Notes under the pieces: model-generated
Database searches by the model: none
Told to the model about the DNA's origin: nothing
What the model saw: only the letters and a program-made list of their open reading frames with translations
Translations under genes and position numbers: made by a program
Shown: in pieces, positions 30,973 to 39,589 of the stretch
How positions within the stretch are numbered: the first letter of the stretch is position 1
How the letters are laid out: each line of letters starts with the position of its first letter
Origin: Pseudomonas sp. WJP1
GTDB taxonomy: Bacteria > Pseudomonadota > Gammaproteobacteria > Pseudomonadales > Pseudomonadaceae
DNA length: 64,000 bases
NCBI RefSeq assembly: GCF_028471945.1
Contig: NZ_CP110128.1
Coordinates: 3,398,501-3,462,500, forward strand
Direction of reading: 5' to 3'

Positions 30973-33047
30973 TGGTCACGCTCGGCCGCCTGGAGTCGCG
31001 CGCAGGCGAGCAGTTCCAGGCGTCGGGCGGCGTCCGGGCCATCGAGCAAGGCTTCGCTGTTGCCGGGCAGGCGACGGGACCAGTTGGGGTGGGTATCGAT
31101 GGTGCCGGGCAGGTTGGCCTGCTGCTCGATGCCCAGGGCATCCTCCAGCGGCAGCAGGACCAGCGGCGCGCGGGTGTGGCCGAGGAAACGCACACTGGCG
31201 TCGAGGACCTGGTCGGTTTCGTGGGACTCTTCGCGAAAGTTTTGCGGATCCTGGCTCAAGGCCCGGCGCAGGCCTTCGCGCTCGCGCTCGCGATGCTGGC
31301 GCCACTCGATTTCAGCGCTGGCATCCACCAGGCCGAGGCGGGCATTCCAGTCGATATCGCGGCCGTGCCACCAGCCATTGAGGGTGGGCAGGTCGTGGGT
31401 GCTGGTGGTGGCCAGGGCGTTGTCCGGCCAGTCGAGGATCGGCTTGAAGTGCGTGTTGTCCTGTTCGAACAGCAACACGCGCATGCCGAGGATCGCACGG
31501 GCGCTGAGTTTTTCCCGTAGACCGTCCGGCACCGTGCCCAGGTCTTCGCCGAGGACGATGGCCTGGTGGCGATGGGACTCGAGGGTCAGCAGGCGCAGCA
31601 AGTCGTCAAGCGGGTAATACAAATAAGCGCCATCGGCAGGCGATGCGCCATTTGGGATCACCCACAACCGTTGCAGGCCCATGACATGGTCGATCCGCAG
31701 GCCACCAGCATGGGCGAAGTTGGCGCGCAGCATTTCGATGAACGCGCGAAAGCCGTTGCGCACCAGGCCTTCGGGGGAAAACGCGGAGATTCCCCAGCCT
31801 TGGCCGGTGCGGTTGAGAATGTCCGGTGGCGCGCCAACGGTGAGGGAGGCGAGCAGTTCATCCTGGCGACTCCAGGCCTGGCTGCCACCGCCATCGGCAC
31901 CGACGGCCAGGTCGGCAATCAGGCCAATGCCCATGCCGCTGCTGCGGGCGGCCGCTTGCGCGCGCTCCAGGCAACGGGCGATCAGCCACTGGCAGAAGGC
32001 GAAGAAGCCGATGCGTGTGGAATTTTCTTCGGCGAATTCGGCCAGGGCGGCGCTGCGCGGGTTGCGCCACTGCTGCGGCCACTCACGCCAGTCGAGGCTT
32101 TCGCCTCGCACGGCGCGGGCCTCTTGAATGGCCTCGAAGCGGCAATGATTTTCCAGCGCTTCACCGCCGGCATGGCGAAAGCTGCTGAAGTCGGCATGCA
32201 GCGGATGTTCGCCGTGCACGAAACCGTCGTACAGCGCCTGCAACAGCCGATGCTTGGCTTCGGCGGCGGCTGGCCAGTTGATCAGTGGTTGTTCTTCCAG
32301 GTGCTTGAGTTCGGCGGCAAGGCCCGTGGCATCGATCGCGGTACGCAGCGCGCGCTCACCGAGAATCGCCCCGGGCGCGCAATACAGGCTATTGAGAAAC
32401 AGACGGCTTGAAGGCGAATAGGGACTGTAGCGCTGGGTATCGCTGGCAAACATGGCATGCAGCGGACTGATCGCCAGTGCTTCGGCGCCGCGTTCACCCG
32501 CCACGCGCGCCAGGTCTTCCAGCGCCTGGGTGTCACCAAAACCGCCATCGCCGGCACGGCGCAAGGCGTACAACTGCACGCTCAGTCCCCAGGCGCGCGG
32601 GATCGGGCTGTCCACCGCATCGCCCACGCTGTAGCAGCGGGCGGGCGCGACGGCCAGGGTAAAGCTTTGCCCGTCGATGTTGACGTGTTGGTAACCCACC
32701 GGAATCAGCCCCGGCAGAACGGCCTCGGCATCCAGTTTGAGACTGAGTTGCGAGCCATCTTCGAGATGAATCTCGCAGGGTGTCAGCGGCTCGAAAAAAT
32801 GCGCCAGGTTGAGACCGACGCCGACATCGGCGGTGATCAGTGGCGGCAGGTGCCGGGTCTGTTGTACCTGTTGCAGTTCGAGCAGGCTGGCGTCGATTTC
32901 CTGGGCGCTGCCGGCCGGGTGGCCGAGTCCGGTGAGGACGTTGCGCAGCACCGAAGGCGCGACTTTCTGCGGGCGACCATTGGCGTCGATCCAGTCGACT
33001 GCCAGGCCAGCCCGGGTGGCGAGGATTTCCAGTTGCGCATCACTCAT
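30969..33047 (-). CDS. malQ: 4-alpha-glucanotransferase (amylomaltase)
   Basis: GH77 enzyme of 692 residues that transfers glucan segments between maltodextrins and releases glucose. Signatures are PRAWGLSVQLYALRRAGDGGFGD, ALAISPLHAMF, YSPYSPSSRLFLN, the nucleophile in LRIDHVMGLQRLWVIP, the acid in VLGEDLGTVPDG and STHDLPTLNGWW. It overlaps treZ upstream (ATGA) and treY downstream (ATGA), so the three are translationally coupled. It recycles short chains left by TreY, TreZ and GlgX. Confidence 0.94.
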   Translation of the reverse strand: MSDAQLEILATRAGLAVDWIDANGRPQKVAPSVLRNVLTGLGHPAGSAQEIDASLLELQQVQQTRHLPPLITADVGVGLNLAHFFEPLTPCEIHLEDGSQLSLKLDAEAVLPGLIPVGYQHVNIDGQSFTLAVAPARCYSVGDAVDSPIPRAWGLSVQLYALRRAGDGGFGDTQALEDLARVAGERGAEALAISPLHAMFASDTQRYSPYSPSSRLFLNSLYCAPGAILGERALRTAIDATGLAAELKHLEEQPLINWPAAAEAKHRLLQALYDGFVHGEHPLHADFSSFRHAGGEALENHCRFEAIQEARAVRGESLDWREWPQQWRNPRSAALAEFAEENSTRIGFFAFCQWLIARCLERAQAAARSSGMGIGLIADLAVGADGGGSQAWSRQDELLASLTVGAPPDILNRTGQGWGISAFSPEGLVRNGFRAFIEMLRANFAHAGGLRIDHVMGLQRLWVIPNGASPADGAYLYYPLDDLLRLLTLESHRHQAIVLGEDLGTVPDGLREKLSARAILGMRVLLFEQDNTHFKPILDWPDNALATTSTHDLPTLNGWWHGRDIDWNARLGLVDASAEIEWRQHREREREGLRRALSQDPQNFREESHETDQVLDASVRFLGHTRAPLVLLPLEDALGIEQQANLPGTIDTHPNWSRRLPGNSEALLDGPDAARRLELLACARLQAAERDQ

Positions 33048-34840
33048 TGGCGCTCTCCATCAAGGGGTAGCAAAGGGGCCGCGGCCGTGAGGCTGACCAG
33101 CGCGCAATACGGGGGCAAGGTGCCTTGATCCAGCTGTTGGCCAGACCCGGGCGGGTGTTCGAACAGCAAGCTGGCGTTCACCGGTGAGGTGTGGCGTAGC
33201 GGTGTGTCGCTGAGGTTGAGGTCGATGCGCAACTGGCTGCCATCGCCCAGGCGCCATGATGCGCTCACCGCACCAACGCCCAGCACCTGGGCATTGCGCG
33301 CCCGGGTGCCAGGCAAGTTCGGGACGATGTGCCGATGACGGATCTGCAACAGGTGGCGATAAAGCTCATACATCGCCGAGGGTTCGCTGACGGTGAGGGC
33401 AGGGCGTGACGCTTCGAAGGTCTGTGGCGCGTTGGGATCGGGAATCTGTTCGCGTTTATGCGGGTCGGCAAACGCGCTGAACGCGGCAAATTCATTGCGC
33501 CGTCCTTCGCGCACCAACTCTGCCAGTTCGCCGTGGTGGCTGGTGAAAAACAGGAACGGTTGCTCGGCGGCGAACTCGTCGCCCATGAACATCAGGGGGA
33601 TCATCGGTGACAGCAGCAACAGCGCCGTCGCCGCTTTCAAAGCGTCGGGGTGGGCCAGTTGATGCAGGCGCTCACCAAAGGCGCGGTTGCCGATCTGGTC
33701 GTGATTCTGCAAGAACAGCACGAACGCGCTGGGGGGCAAATGCCCACTGGGCTCGCCGCGCGCTTCGCCATGGCGATTAAGGTGGCCCTGGAACACGAAG
33801 CCCTGGCTCAGGCAGCGGGCCAGTTGTTCGGTGGGGTTGTTTGCATAGTCGGCGTAATAGGCATCGGTCTCGCCGGTCAGCAGCACGTGCAAAGCGTTAT
33901 GGCCGTCATCGTTCCACTGCGCGTCATAGCCCTGTTCGAGCAGGCTGGCCTGGTTATGTTCGTTTTCCACCACCAGCCATACATGGCGCGACGGGTCGGT
34001 CTGCTGGCGCACCCGCTGGGCCAGCTCCTGGAGAAAGTCCGGGTCTTCGATGGCATGCACCGCGTCCAGGCGCAAGCCGTCGAAGCGGTACTCCAGCAAC
34101 CACATCAAGGCGTTGTCGATGAAGAAGTCGCGCACCTCGCGTCGACGAAAATCGATGGCCGCCCCCCAGGGCGTGTGCTGGTCTTCGCGGAAGAAGCCCT
34201 TGGCGTAGCGATGCAGGTAATTGCCATCCGGCCCGAAATGGTTGTAGACCACGTCGAGCAGCACCGCCAGGCCAAGGCCATGGGCGGTGTCGATCAGGTG
34301 CTTTAGCTCTTCGGGCGTGCCATAGGAGGCCTGGGGTGCATAGATCAGCACCCCGTCGTAGCCCCAGTTGCGCTCGCCGGGAAACTGCGCAATCGGCATC
34401 AACTCAATCGCGGTGACCCCAAGCTCCACCAGGTGCGCCAGGTGTTGCTCGACGGCCAGGAAGCCGCCGAGGGCACCCACGTGCAACTCGTAGATCACAG
34501 CTGTGTTCCACGGGCGTCCCAGCCAGGTGCTGTGCCGCCATGGGTAGGCCAACGGGTCGACCACCACGCTGTGCTGGTCGATGTCCCCGGCCTGGGCGCG
34601 GGAGGCCGGGTCGGGCACCTCCAGTTCGCCATCGATGCTGTAGCGGTATCGCGTACCCGCCGGGCAGCGGGTGTTGATCACGAACCAGCCGTCGGCCTGA
34701 GGCAACAACGGCAAGGACTGTCCATTTTCCAGTTCGACACTGACGTAGAACGCATCCGGTGCCCACAACGCGAATCGCGTGTTTTGCGGGTCCAGTTTGA
34801 TTGCGCCGTGGGGCCAGGTCTCAAGGGTCCGTAACGGCAT
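33044..34840 (-). CDS. treZ: malto-oligosyltrehalose trehalohydrolase
   Basis: GH13_10 hydrolase of 598 residues that frees trehalose from malto-oligosyltrehalose. An N-terminal beta-sandwich (TRFALWAPDAFYVSVELENG) precedes VIYELHVGALGGFL, VTAIELMPIAQFPGERNWGYDGVLIYAPQASYG, DVVYNHFGPDGNYLH, the nucleophile in GLRLDAVHAIED, the acid in WLVVENEHNQAS, and LQNHDQIGNRAFG. A short C-terminal beta domain ends the protein. The gene lies 12 nt after glgA and overlaps malQ. Confidence 0.95.
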   Translation of the reverse strand: MPLRTLETWPHGAIKLDPQNTRFALWAPDAFYVSVELENGQSLPLLPQADGWFVINTRCPAGTRYRYSIDGELEVPDPASRAQAGDIDQHSVVVDPLAYPWRHSTWLGRPWNTAVIYELHVGALGGFLAVEQHLAHLVELGVTAIELMPIAQFPGERNWGYDGVLIYAPQASYGTPEELKHLIDTAHGLGLAVLLDVVYNHFGPDGNYLHRYAKGFFREDQHTPWGAAIDFRRREVRDFFIDNALMWLLEYRFDGLRLDAVHAIEDPDFLQELAQRVRQQTDPSRHVWLVVENEHNQASLLEQGYDAQWNDDGHNALHVLLTGETDAYYADYANNPTEQLARCLSQGFVFQGHLNRHGEARGEPSGHLPPSAFVLFLQNHDQIGNRAFGERLHQLAHPDALKAATALLLLSPMIPLMFMGDEFAAEQPFLFFTSHHGELAELVREGRRNEFAAFSAFADPHKREQIPDPNAPQTFEASRPALTVSEPSAMYELYRHLLQIRHRHIVPNLPGTRARNAQVLGVGAVSASWRLGDGSQLRIDLNLSDTPLRHTSPVNASLLFEHPPGSGQQLDQGTLPPYCALVSLTAAAPLLPLDGERQ

Positions 34841-34852
34841 TTCGAGAGCCTC

Positions 34853-36439
34853 TTACTGTTTGTGCGATTTCCCCAAGGCCTTGGCCACCAGCTGTTCGTA
34901 AAGTTCGGCGTAGGGTTCGACCGCCTTGCACCAGTTGAACGGTGCCGCCATCGCACGGCAGCGCATGGCGTGCAGCAGGTCGGGGAAGGCGAAGACCTTG
35001 AACGCGCGGCTCAGGGCTTGCTGATAACTGTCCACCGTGGATTCATTGAACAGGAAACCGGTGACGCCATCTTCAATGGTGTCTGCCAGGCCACCGGTAT
35101 TGCGCGCCACGGGCAACGAGCCGAAGCGCTGGGCGTACATCTGGCTCAGGCCGCAAGGTTCATAGCGCGATGGCATCAACAGGAAGTCGCTGCCGGCAAA
35201 CATCCGCCGCGCATCGGTTTCGTTGAAGCCGATGCGCACCCCGATCTGCCCGGGAAAACGCAGGGCCAGTTCGCGCATGGCTTGCTCTTCTTCCGGCTCG
35301 CCACGGCCGATGATTGCGATCTGGCCGCCGGATTTGACGATGTATTCGGAGACCGCTTCGGTCAGGTCCAGGCCTTTCTGGTAGACCAGGCGCGAGACCA
35401 CGGCGAACAGTGGGCCTTCGCTGTCTTGCAGGCCGAACAACTGGCGCACGTGGGCGGCGTTGACCGCCTTGCCGTTCCAGTCGCCGATTTCGAAGGGGCA
35501 GAACAGGTGCGGGTCGGTGGCTGCGTCCCAGCTTTCGTCGATGCCGTTGGGAATACCGCTGAGCAGGCCTTGCTGGGTCTTGGCGGCGAGGAAGCCGTCC
35601 AGACCGCAGCCGAAGTCCGGGGTGGTGATTTCCTGGGCGTAGGTCGCGCTGACCGTGGTGATGTGGCTCGAATAGGCCATGCCGGCCTTGAGGAACGACA
35701 TCTTGCCGTAGAACTCCATGCCTTCCTGTTGCAGGGCGTGTTGCGGAATGCCCAGCTCGGGGCAAGAGCCCAGGCTCGTCACGCCCTGGTACGCCAGGTT
35801 GTGGATGGTGAACAGGGTGGGCGTGCGCTGCCCGCGCCAGTGCATATAGGCAGGGGCCAGGCCAGCCGGCCAGTCATGGGCGTGCACCAGGTCCGGGCAC
35901 CAGTGGATTTGTGCGAGGTTGGCGGCAATATCGGCGGCCGCCAGGCCCAGGCGGGCGAAACGAATATGGTTGTCCGGCCAGTCGCGACCGTTGTTGGCGC
36001 CATAGGGCGAACCTTCGCGCTCGTAGAGCTCAGGGCAGATCAACACATAAATGACCAGACCGTCAGGCATGTCCATGCGCCCGATCTTGCACGGCGGGAG
36101 CGCCGCGTGACCACCGAGTTCGCCGATGATGTGAATCGGGTTTTCACTGTGCATCACCTGCGGATAACCCGGGATCAGGACACGCACATCGTGCAGATGC
36201 GCCATGGCCCGTGGCAGCGCGGCGGAAACGTCTCCCAGGCCGCCGGTTTTCACCAGGTCCGCAATCTCGGAGGTGACGAACAACACTTTCTTCTTGTTGG
36301 GATTCTGACTGGCAACCGGGCCCAGCGTCCGGGTACCGCTAACGCTGATCGGTTGAGCACTGCGAGCAGTCACGACGCTTGATTCGCCGACCTGTTGATG
36401 AGCCAGCTCTCCCTGAACATCCAATGCCGCACTAGTCAT
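34853..36439 (-). CDS. glgA: glycogen/starch synthase (GT5)
   Basis: GT5 glucosyltransferase of 528 residues that elongates alpha-1,4-glucan from a nucleotide sugar. GGAG 7 nt before the ATG at 36439 sets the start; an in-frame start 14 codons upstream lacks one. An extra N-terminal stretch of about 50 residues precedes VLFVTSEIADLVKTGGLGDVSAALPRA, which holds the KTGGL nucleotide-sugar site. The C-terminal donor-binding segment is FLLMPSRYEPCGLSQMYAQRFGSLPVARNTGGLADT. It is the first gene of the six-gene minus-strand operon. No glgC lies nearby, so the source of ADP-glucose, or use of UDP-glucose, is open. Confidence 0.95.
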   Translation of the reverse strand: MTSAALDVQGELAHQQVGESSVVTARSAQPISVSGTRTLGPVASQNPNKKKVLFVTSEIADLVKTGGLGDVSAALPRAMAHLHDVRVLIPGYPQVMHSENPIHIIGELGGHAALPPCKIGRMDMPDGLVIYVLICPELYEREGSPYGANNGRDWPDNHIRFARLGLAAADIAANLAQIHWCPDLVHAHDWPAGLAPAYMHWRGQRTPTLFTIHNLAYQGVTSLGSCPELGIPQHALQQEGMEFYGKMSFLKAGMAYSSHITTVSATYAQEITTPDFGCGLDGFLAAKTQQGLLSGIPNGIDESWDAATDPHLFCPFEIGDWNGKAVNAAHVRQLFGLQDSEGPLFAVVSRLVYQKGLDLTEAVSEYIVKSGGQIAIIGRGEPEEEQAMRELALRFPGQIGVRIGFNETDARRMFAGSDFLLMPSRYEPCGLSQMYAQRFGSLPVARNTGGLADTIEDGVTGFLFNESTVDSYQQALSRAFKVFAFPDLLHAMRCRAMAAPFNWCKAVEPYAELYEQLVAKALGKSHKQ

Positions 36440-36993
36440 ATGAATCTCCCGTGTTGTTGATCTAATTCTTAGGTCTGGCAAACGGTGTTACTGGCCATGG
36501 GTGTGGCCGCGCGCAAAAGCGCTACGCAACGGCGAGCAAGCGCTCCCCAAATGCGCTGAAGCAGAATGGGTGAATTAACCATTGCAAGGATTGCACCAGT
36601 CTCAACGCACCTTCTTTTCACTCGACCGATCCTGTGGGGCAAAAGTTTCGACTTTTTTGCCACTTTATGACCGACCGGTCTCCCCCGCGGAAATCAGTCT
36701 AGGCCAGAACTTAGAGCGGTAAAGTCCGGATGGCAAAATTGTTCGACAATCGGTTATTTAGGTACGAACGTGCATGGTTTCGGTGCCAAAGCGCCGACGA
36801 AGTGCAGGTTTTTTTGCATTTTGGCGACGACAAGTCACTTGGCAGTCACATAAATGTGCGTCATGTCGCGTTCATGTTGCACTGTTATGGTGCGCACGAA
36901 GGTCCCGCTTTTGGCCGAACCACTGCCTTACTGCCTGCCTGGCTGCCTTGTTATAGTTCGGGCTTCTTTTTTGCCCGGTAAAGGATCACTAGC
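36440..36993. other. 554-bp intergenic region between divergent glgA and crotonase gene
   Basis: No credible gene; an open frame at 36730-36981 lacks a ribosome site and has non-protein-like composition. Visible elements are an imperfect hairpin with a TTCG loop at 36638-36661 (GGCAAAAGT / ACTTTTTTGCC), a palindrome ATTGT-TCG-ACAAT at 36738-36750, an NtrC-like site at 36878-36894 and a GG-N10-GC sigma-54-like sequence at 36911-36927. The glgA promoter must lie on the left side. Confidence 0.6.
36878..36927 (+). promoter_or_regulatory. candidate NtrC site and sigma-54-like promoter
   Basis: TGCACTGTTATGGTGCG (36878-36894) fits the NtrC dyad TGCACY-N5-GGTGCR at nearly every position. About 17 nt downstream TTGGCCGAACCACTGCC (36911-36927) has the GG-N10-GC spacing of sigma-54 promoters, but matches the rest only moderately. 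The ATG of the crotonase gene is 67 nt further on. Confidence 0.4.
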
Positions 36994-37806
36994 ATGTCTC
37001 AGTACACAGCGTTCAGCGTCGAACTGGTCGATAAAATCGCCCATGTGCAGATCAATCGCCCAGACAAGATCAACTCGATGAATGCTGCCTTCTGGACCGA
37101 GATCATCGAGATCTTCCAGTGGATCGACGACACCGATGAAGTTCGCGTGGTGGTGCTCAGTGGCGCCGGCAAGCATTTCTCCTCCGGCATCGACCTGATG
37201 ATGCTGGCCGGCGTGGCGAACGAGCTGGGTAAGGACGTGGGGCGCAATGCGCGCTTGCTGCGCCGCAAGATCCTTGAGCTGCAGGCTTCCTTCAATGCGG
37301 TCGACAACTGCCGCAAGCCGGTGCTCGCGGCCATCCAGGGTTATTGCCTGGGCGGCGCCATCGACCTGATCGCCGCCTGTGACATGCGCTATGCCGCCGA
37401 AGACGCGCAATTCTCGATCAAGGAAATCGATATCGGCATGGCCGCCGACGTTGGCACGCTGCAGCGCTTGCCGCGGATCGTCGGGGACGGCATGCTGCGC
37501 GAACTGGCTTACACTGGTCGCACTTTCGACGCCGAAGAAGCACGGGGCATGGGCCTGGTCAATCGCGTCTACAGCGACACCGCCAGCCTGCTCGACGGCG
37601 TCATGGGCATCGCCCGCGAGATTGCGAGCAAGTCACCGATTGCCATTACCGGCACCAAGGAGATGATCAGCTACATGCGCGATCATCGCATCGACGATGG
37701 CCTGGAATACGTCGCCACCTGGAACGCCGCCATGCTGCAATCGACCGATCTGCGCGTGGCCATGGCCGCCCATATGAGCAAACAGAAACCCGAATTTCTG
37801 GATTGA
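36994..37806 (+). CDS. crotonase family, delta3,5-delta2,4-dienoyl-CoA isomerase-like
   Basis: 270 residues, enoyl-CoA hydratase/isomerase superfamily. Oxyanion-hole segments are SGAGKHFSSGIDLMML and AAIQGYCLGGAIDLIAACDMRYA. The stretch FSIKEIDIGMAADVGTLQRLPRIVG closely follows the mitochondrial dienoyl-CoA isomerase ECH1 and supplies its acidic catalytic residues, so isomerisation of unsaturated fatty acyl-CoA during beta-oxidation is more likely than simple hydration. The ATG at 36994 is preceded by AAAGGAT. nudC follows 7 nt later, which suggests co-transcription although the functions are unrelated. Confidence 0.85.
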   Translation: MSQYTAFSVELVDKIAHVQINRPDKINSMNAAFWTEIIEIFQWIDDTDEVRVVVLSGAGKHFSSGIDLMMLAGVANELGKDVGRNARLLRRKILELQASFNAVDNCRKPVLAAIQGYCLGGAIDLIAACDMRYAAEDAQFSIKEIDIGMAADVGTLQRLPRIVGDGMLRELAYTGRTFDAEEARGMGLVNRVYSDTASLLDGVMGIAREIASKSPIAITGTKEMISYMRDHRIDDGLEYVATWNAAMLQSTDLRVAMAAHMSKQKPEFLD

Positions 37807-37813
37807 TTGAAAA

Positions 37814-38644
37814 ATGACTCCACGCTGGACCACGGCAGTACTGGACACCGACCAGCCCGGCGGCTGGGCGGTAGCGCGCAGCCCCGAAGGCTTCCTGTTC
37901 GATGACAACGGCGCACTGTTCCCGCGCGAATGGCTCAAGCGCCAGGACCTGGCGGTACTCGCCGAACACGGCATCGGCCATCTGGATGGCGAACCTGTCT
38001 ATCTGCTGGAGTTGCGCGCCCACAGCGATGTGCCGGGCTGCAACTGGAAAGGCTTGCGCGCGTTCATGCTCGAGGGCGATCACACGGTGTTCAAGGTCCT
38101 GGGTTACGCCGCGCAAATCGGCACCTGGGCCCGCGAGCACCGTTTTTGCGGCAACTGCGGCCAGGCCATGACCCAGGTGCCGCGCGAGCGGGCGATGTAT
38201 TGCCAGCCGTGTGATTTGCGCAGCTATCCGCGGATTTCCCCAAGCATGATCGTACTGGTGACCCGTGGCGATGAAGTGCTGCTGGCACGCTCGCCACGTT
38301 TTGTCGCCGGGGTCTACAGCACGTTGGCAGGGTTTGCCGAACCAGGCGAATCGGCGGAGGACTGCCTGATTCGCGAGGTGCGTGAAGAAGTGCAGATCGA
38401 AGTGAAGAACATCCAGTACCTGGGCAGCCAGTGCTGGCCGTTCCCGCACTCGATGATGCTCGGCTTCCATGCCGAATACGCCGGTGGCGAGATCGTCTGC
38501 CAGGAGGACGAGATCGAAGACGCCCAGTGGTTCAACGTGAATAATCTGCCGCCGTTGCCGGCTTCACGTTCGATCGCCCGTTACCTGATCGACGCCTATG
38601 TGGCGCGGCGCTTAGGCCACGCTGAACCAGTGTTGCCAGGCTAG
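37814..38644 (+). CDS. nudC: NAD(+) diphosphatase / NAD-capped RNA hydrolase
   Basis: 276 residues. An N-terminal domain precedes a four-cysteine zinc site (CGNCGQAM ... CQPCD, near residues 112-135). The Nudix box follows, [26 protein letters not shown] (GX5EX7REXXEE pattern), and then the NudC tag [14 protein letters not shown], where Cys replaces the usual Pro. The enzyme cleaves NAD(H) and removes NAD caps from RNA. The stop lies inside the 3' end of the convergent TSUP gene, so the two genes overlap tail to tail by 33 bp. Confidence 0.93.
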   Translation: MTPRWTTAVLDTDQPGGWAVARSPEGFLFDDNGALFPREWLKRQDLAVLAEHGIGHLDGEPVYLLELRAHSDVPGCNWKGLRAFMLEGDHTVFKVLGYAAQIGTWAREHRFCGNCGQAMTQVPRERAMYCQPCDLRSYPRISPSMIVLVTRGDEVLLARSPRFVAGVYSTLAGFAEPGESAEDCLIREVREEVQIEVKNIQYLGSQCWPFPHSMMLGFHAEYAGGEIVCQEDEIEDAQWFNVNNLPPLPASRSIARYLIDAYVARRLGHAEPVLPG

Positions 38645-39391
38645 CCGGACGGTCAGGCCCAGTACCACGGTGATGAACACCGGCCGAATGAACTTCGCGC
38701 CGCCGCTGATGGCGGTGCGAGCACCGAAGAAGGCCCCGACCATCACCGACAGGCCCATGCTCAGGCCGATGATCCAGTCCACCTGCCCGGAAAACACGAA
38801 CACCGACAGCGCCGCAATGTTGCTGACGAAGTTCATGCTGCGCGCCACGCCGCTGGCCTTCACCAGGTCGATCGGGTACATCAGCAGGCTGCTGACGGTC
38901 CAGAACGCACCGGTGCCGGGACCGGCCACGCCATCGTAGAAACCGAGGGTGAAGCCCTGGGTCGATTGCCACTTTTTCCTGATCGGTGCGTCGCTGTCCA
39001 GCGGCGCCTTCGGCGTGCCACCGAACAACAGATAGAGGCCGCAGGCGAACACGATCACCGGCAGCATCTTGTTCAACCATTCGGCGGGCAGGTAGTGGGC
39101 GACGACCGCACCAGTCAGCGCGCCGACCAGGGTGCCGACAATGGCGTGCGTCCACTGCCTGGGGTGGAACAACTTGCGGCGGTAAAACGTGAAGCTGGCC
39201 GTGGCCGAGCCAAAGGTCGAACTGAGTTTGTTGGTGCCCAGCACCAGGTGCGGCGGCAGGCCGGCGGTCAGCAAGGCCGGGGTGGTCAACAGACCGCCGC
39301 CACCGGCGATGGCGTCGATGAAACCGGCAATGAAAGCGACAAAGGCCAGGATGGCCAGGGTGGTAAGGTCAACGCTGAGTTCGAAAGGCAT
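38612..39391 (-). CDS. TSUP (TauE/SafE) family membrane transporter
   Basis: 259 residues with about seven hydrophobic helices. The family signature repeats are [22 protein letters not shown] near residue 20 and [21 protein letters not shown] near 155, with [19 protein letters not shown] between them. TSUP proteins carry sulfite, sulfoacetate or other organic anions. A sulfur substrate would fit the dimethyl sulfone genes about 0.2 kb away, but this is only context. The 3' end overlaps nudC in antisense by 33 bp. Confidence 0.9.
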   Translation of the reverse strand: MPFELSVDLTTLAILAFVAFIAGFIDAIAGGGGLLTTPALLTAGLPPHLVLGTNKLSSTFGSATASFTFYRRKLFHPRQWTHAIVGTLVGALTGAVVAHYLPAEWLNKMLPVIVFACGLYLLFGGTPKAPLDSDAPIRKKWQSTQGFTLGFYDGVAGPGTGAFWTVSSLLMYPIDLVKASGVARSMNFVSNIAALSVFVFSGQVDWIIGLSMGLSVMVGAFFGARTAISGGAKFIRPVFITVVLGLTVRLAWQHWFSVA

Positions 39392-39488
39392 GGAATCGGC
39401 TTAATCGGCGGGGGGCAGCAAAGGGCTGCGGGGAAGGGCCGGTATCTTACCTTTATCCAACTCTTGCGGCGACCCGTCCGGCACCCTT

Positions 39489-39576
39489 GTAGGAGCCAGG
39501 CTTGCCGGCGAACCAGGCGCTGCGGTGTATCTTTTACACCGCGTTATCGTTCTTCGCCGGCAAGCCTGGCTCCTAC
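39489..39576. repeat. REP pair (CCAGGCTTGCCGGC type)
   Basis: TGTAGGAGCCAGGCTTGCCGG and CCGGCAAGCCTGGCTCCTAC flank the spacer with GCTGCGGTGTATCTTTTACACCGCGTTATCGTTC, itself a short palindrome (GCGGTG/CACCGC). Confidence 0.9.
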
Positions 39577-39589
39577 GGGGGGGGCGGGT

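Noticed and set aside
34862..36382. 506-codon open frame on the plus strand opposite glgA
   Set aside because: Antisense shadow of a GC-rich gene: no ribosome site, composition dominated by R, G, H and Q, and glgA on the other strand has full family motifs. The same reason removes the long frames opposite treS (12913-14703), glgB (16362-18110), ccoG and the MocR gene (6435-8651), and pssA (43576-45045).
36730..36981. 83-codon frame before the crotonase gene
   Set aside because: No ribosome site, unlikely composition, and it overlaps the putative regulatory sites.
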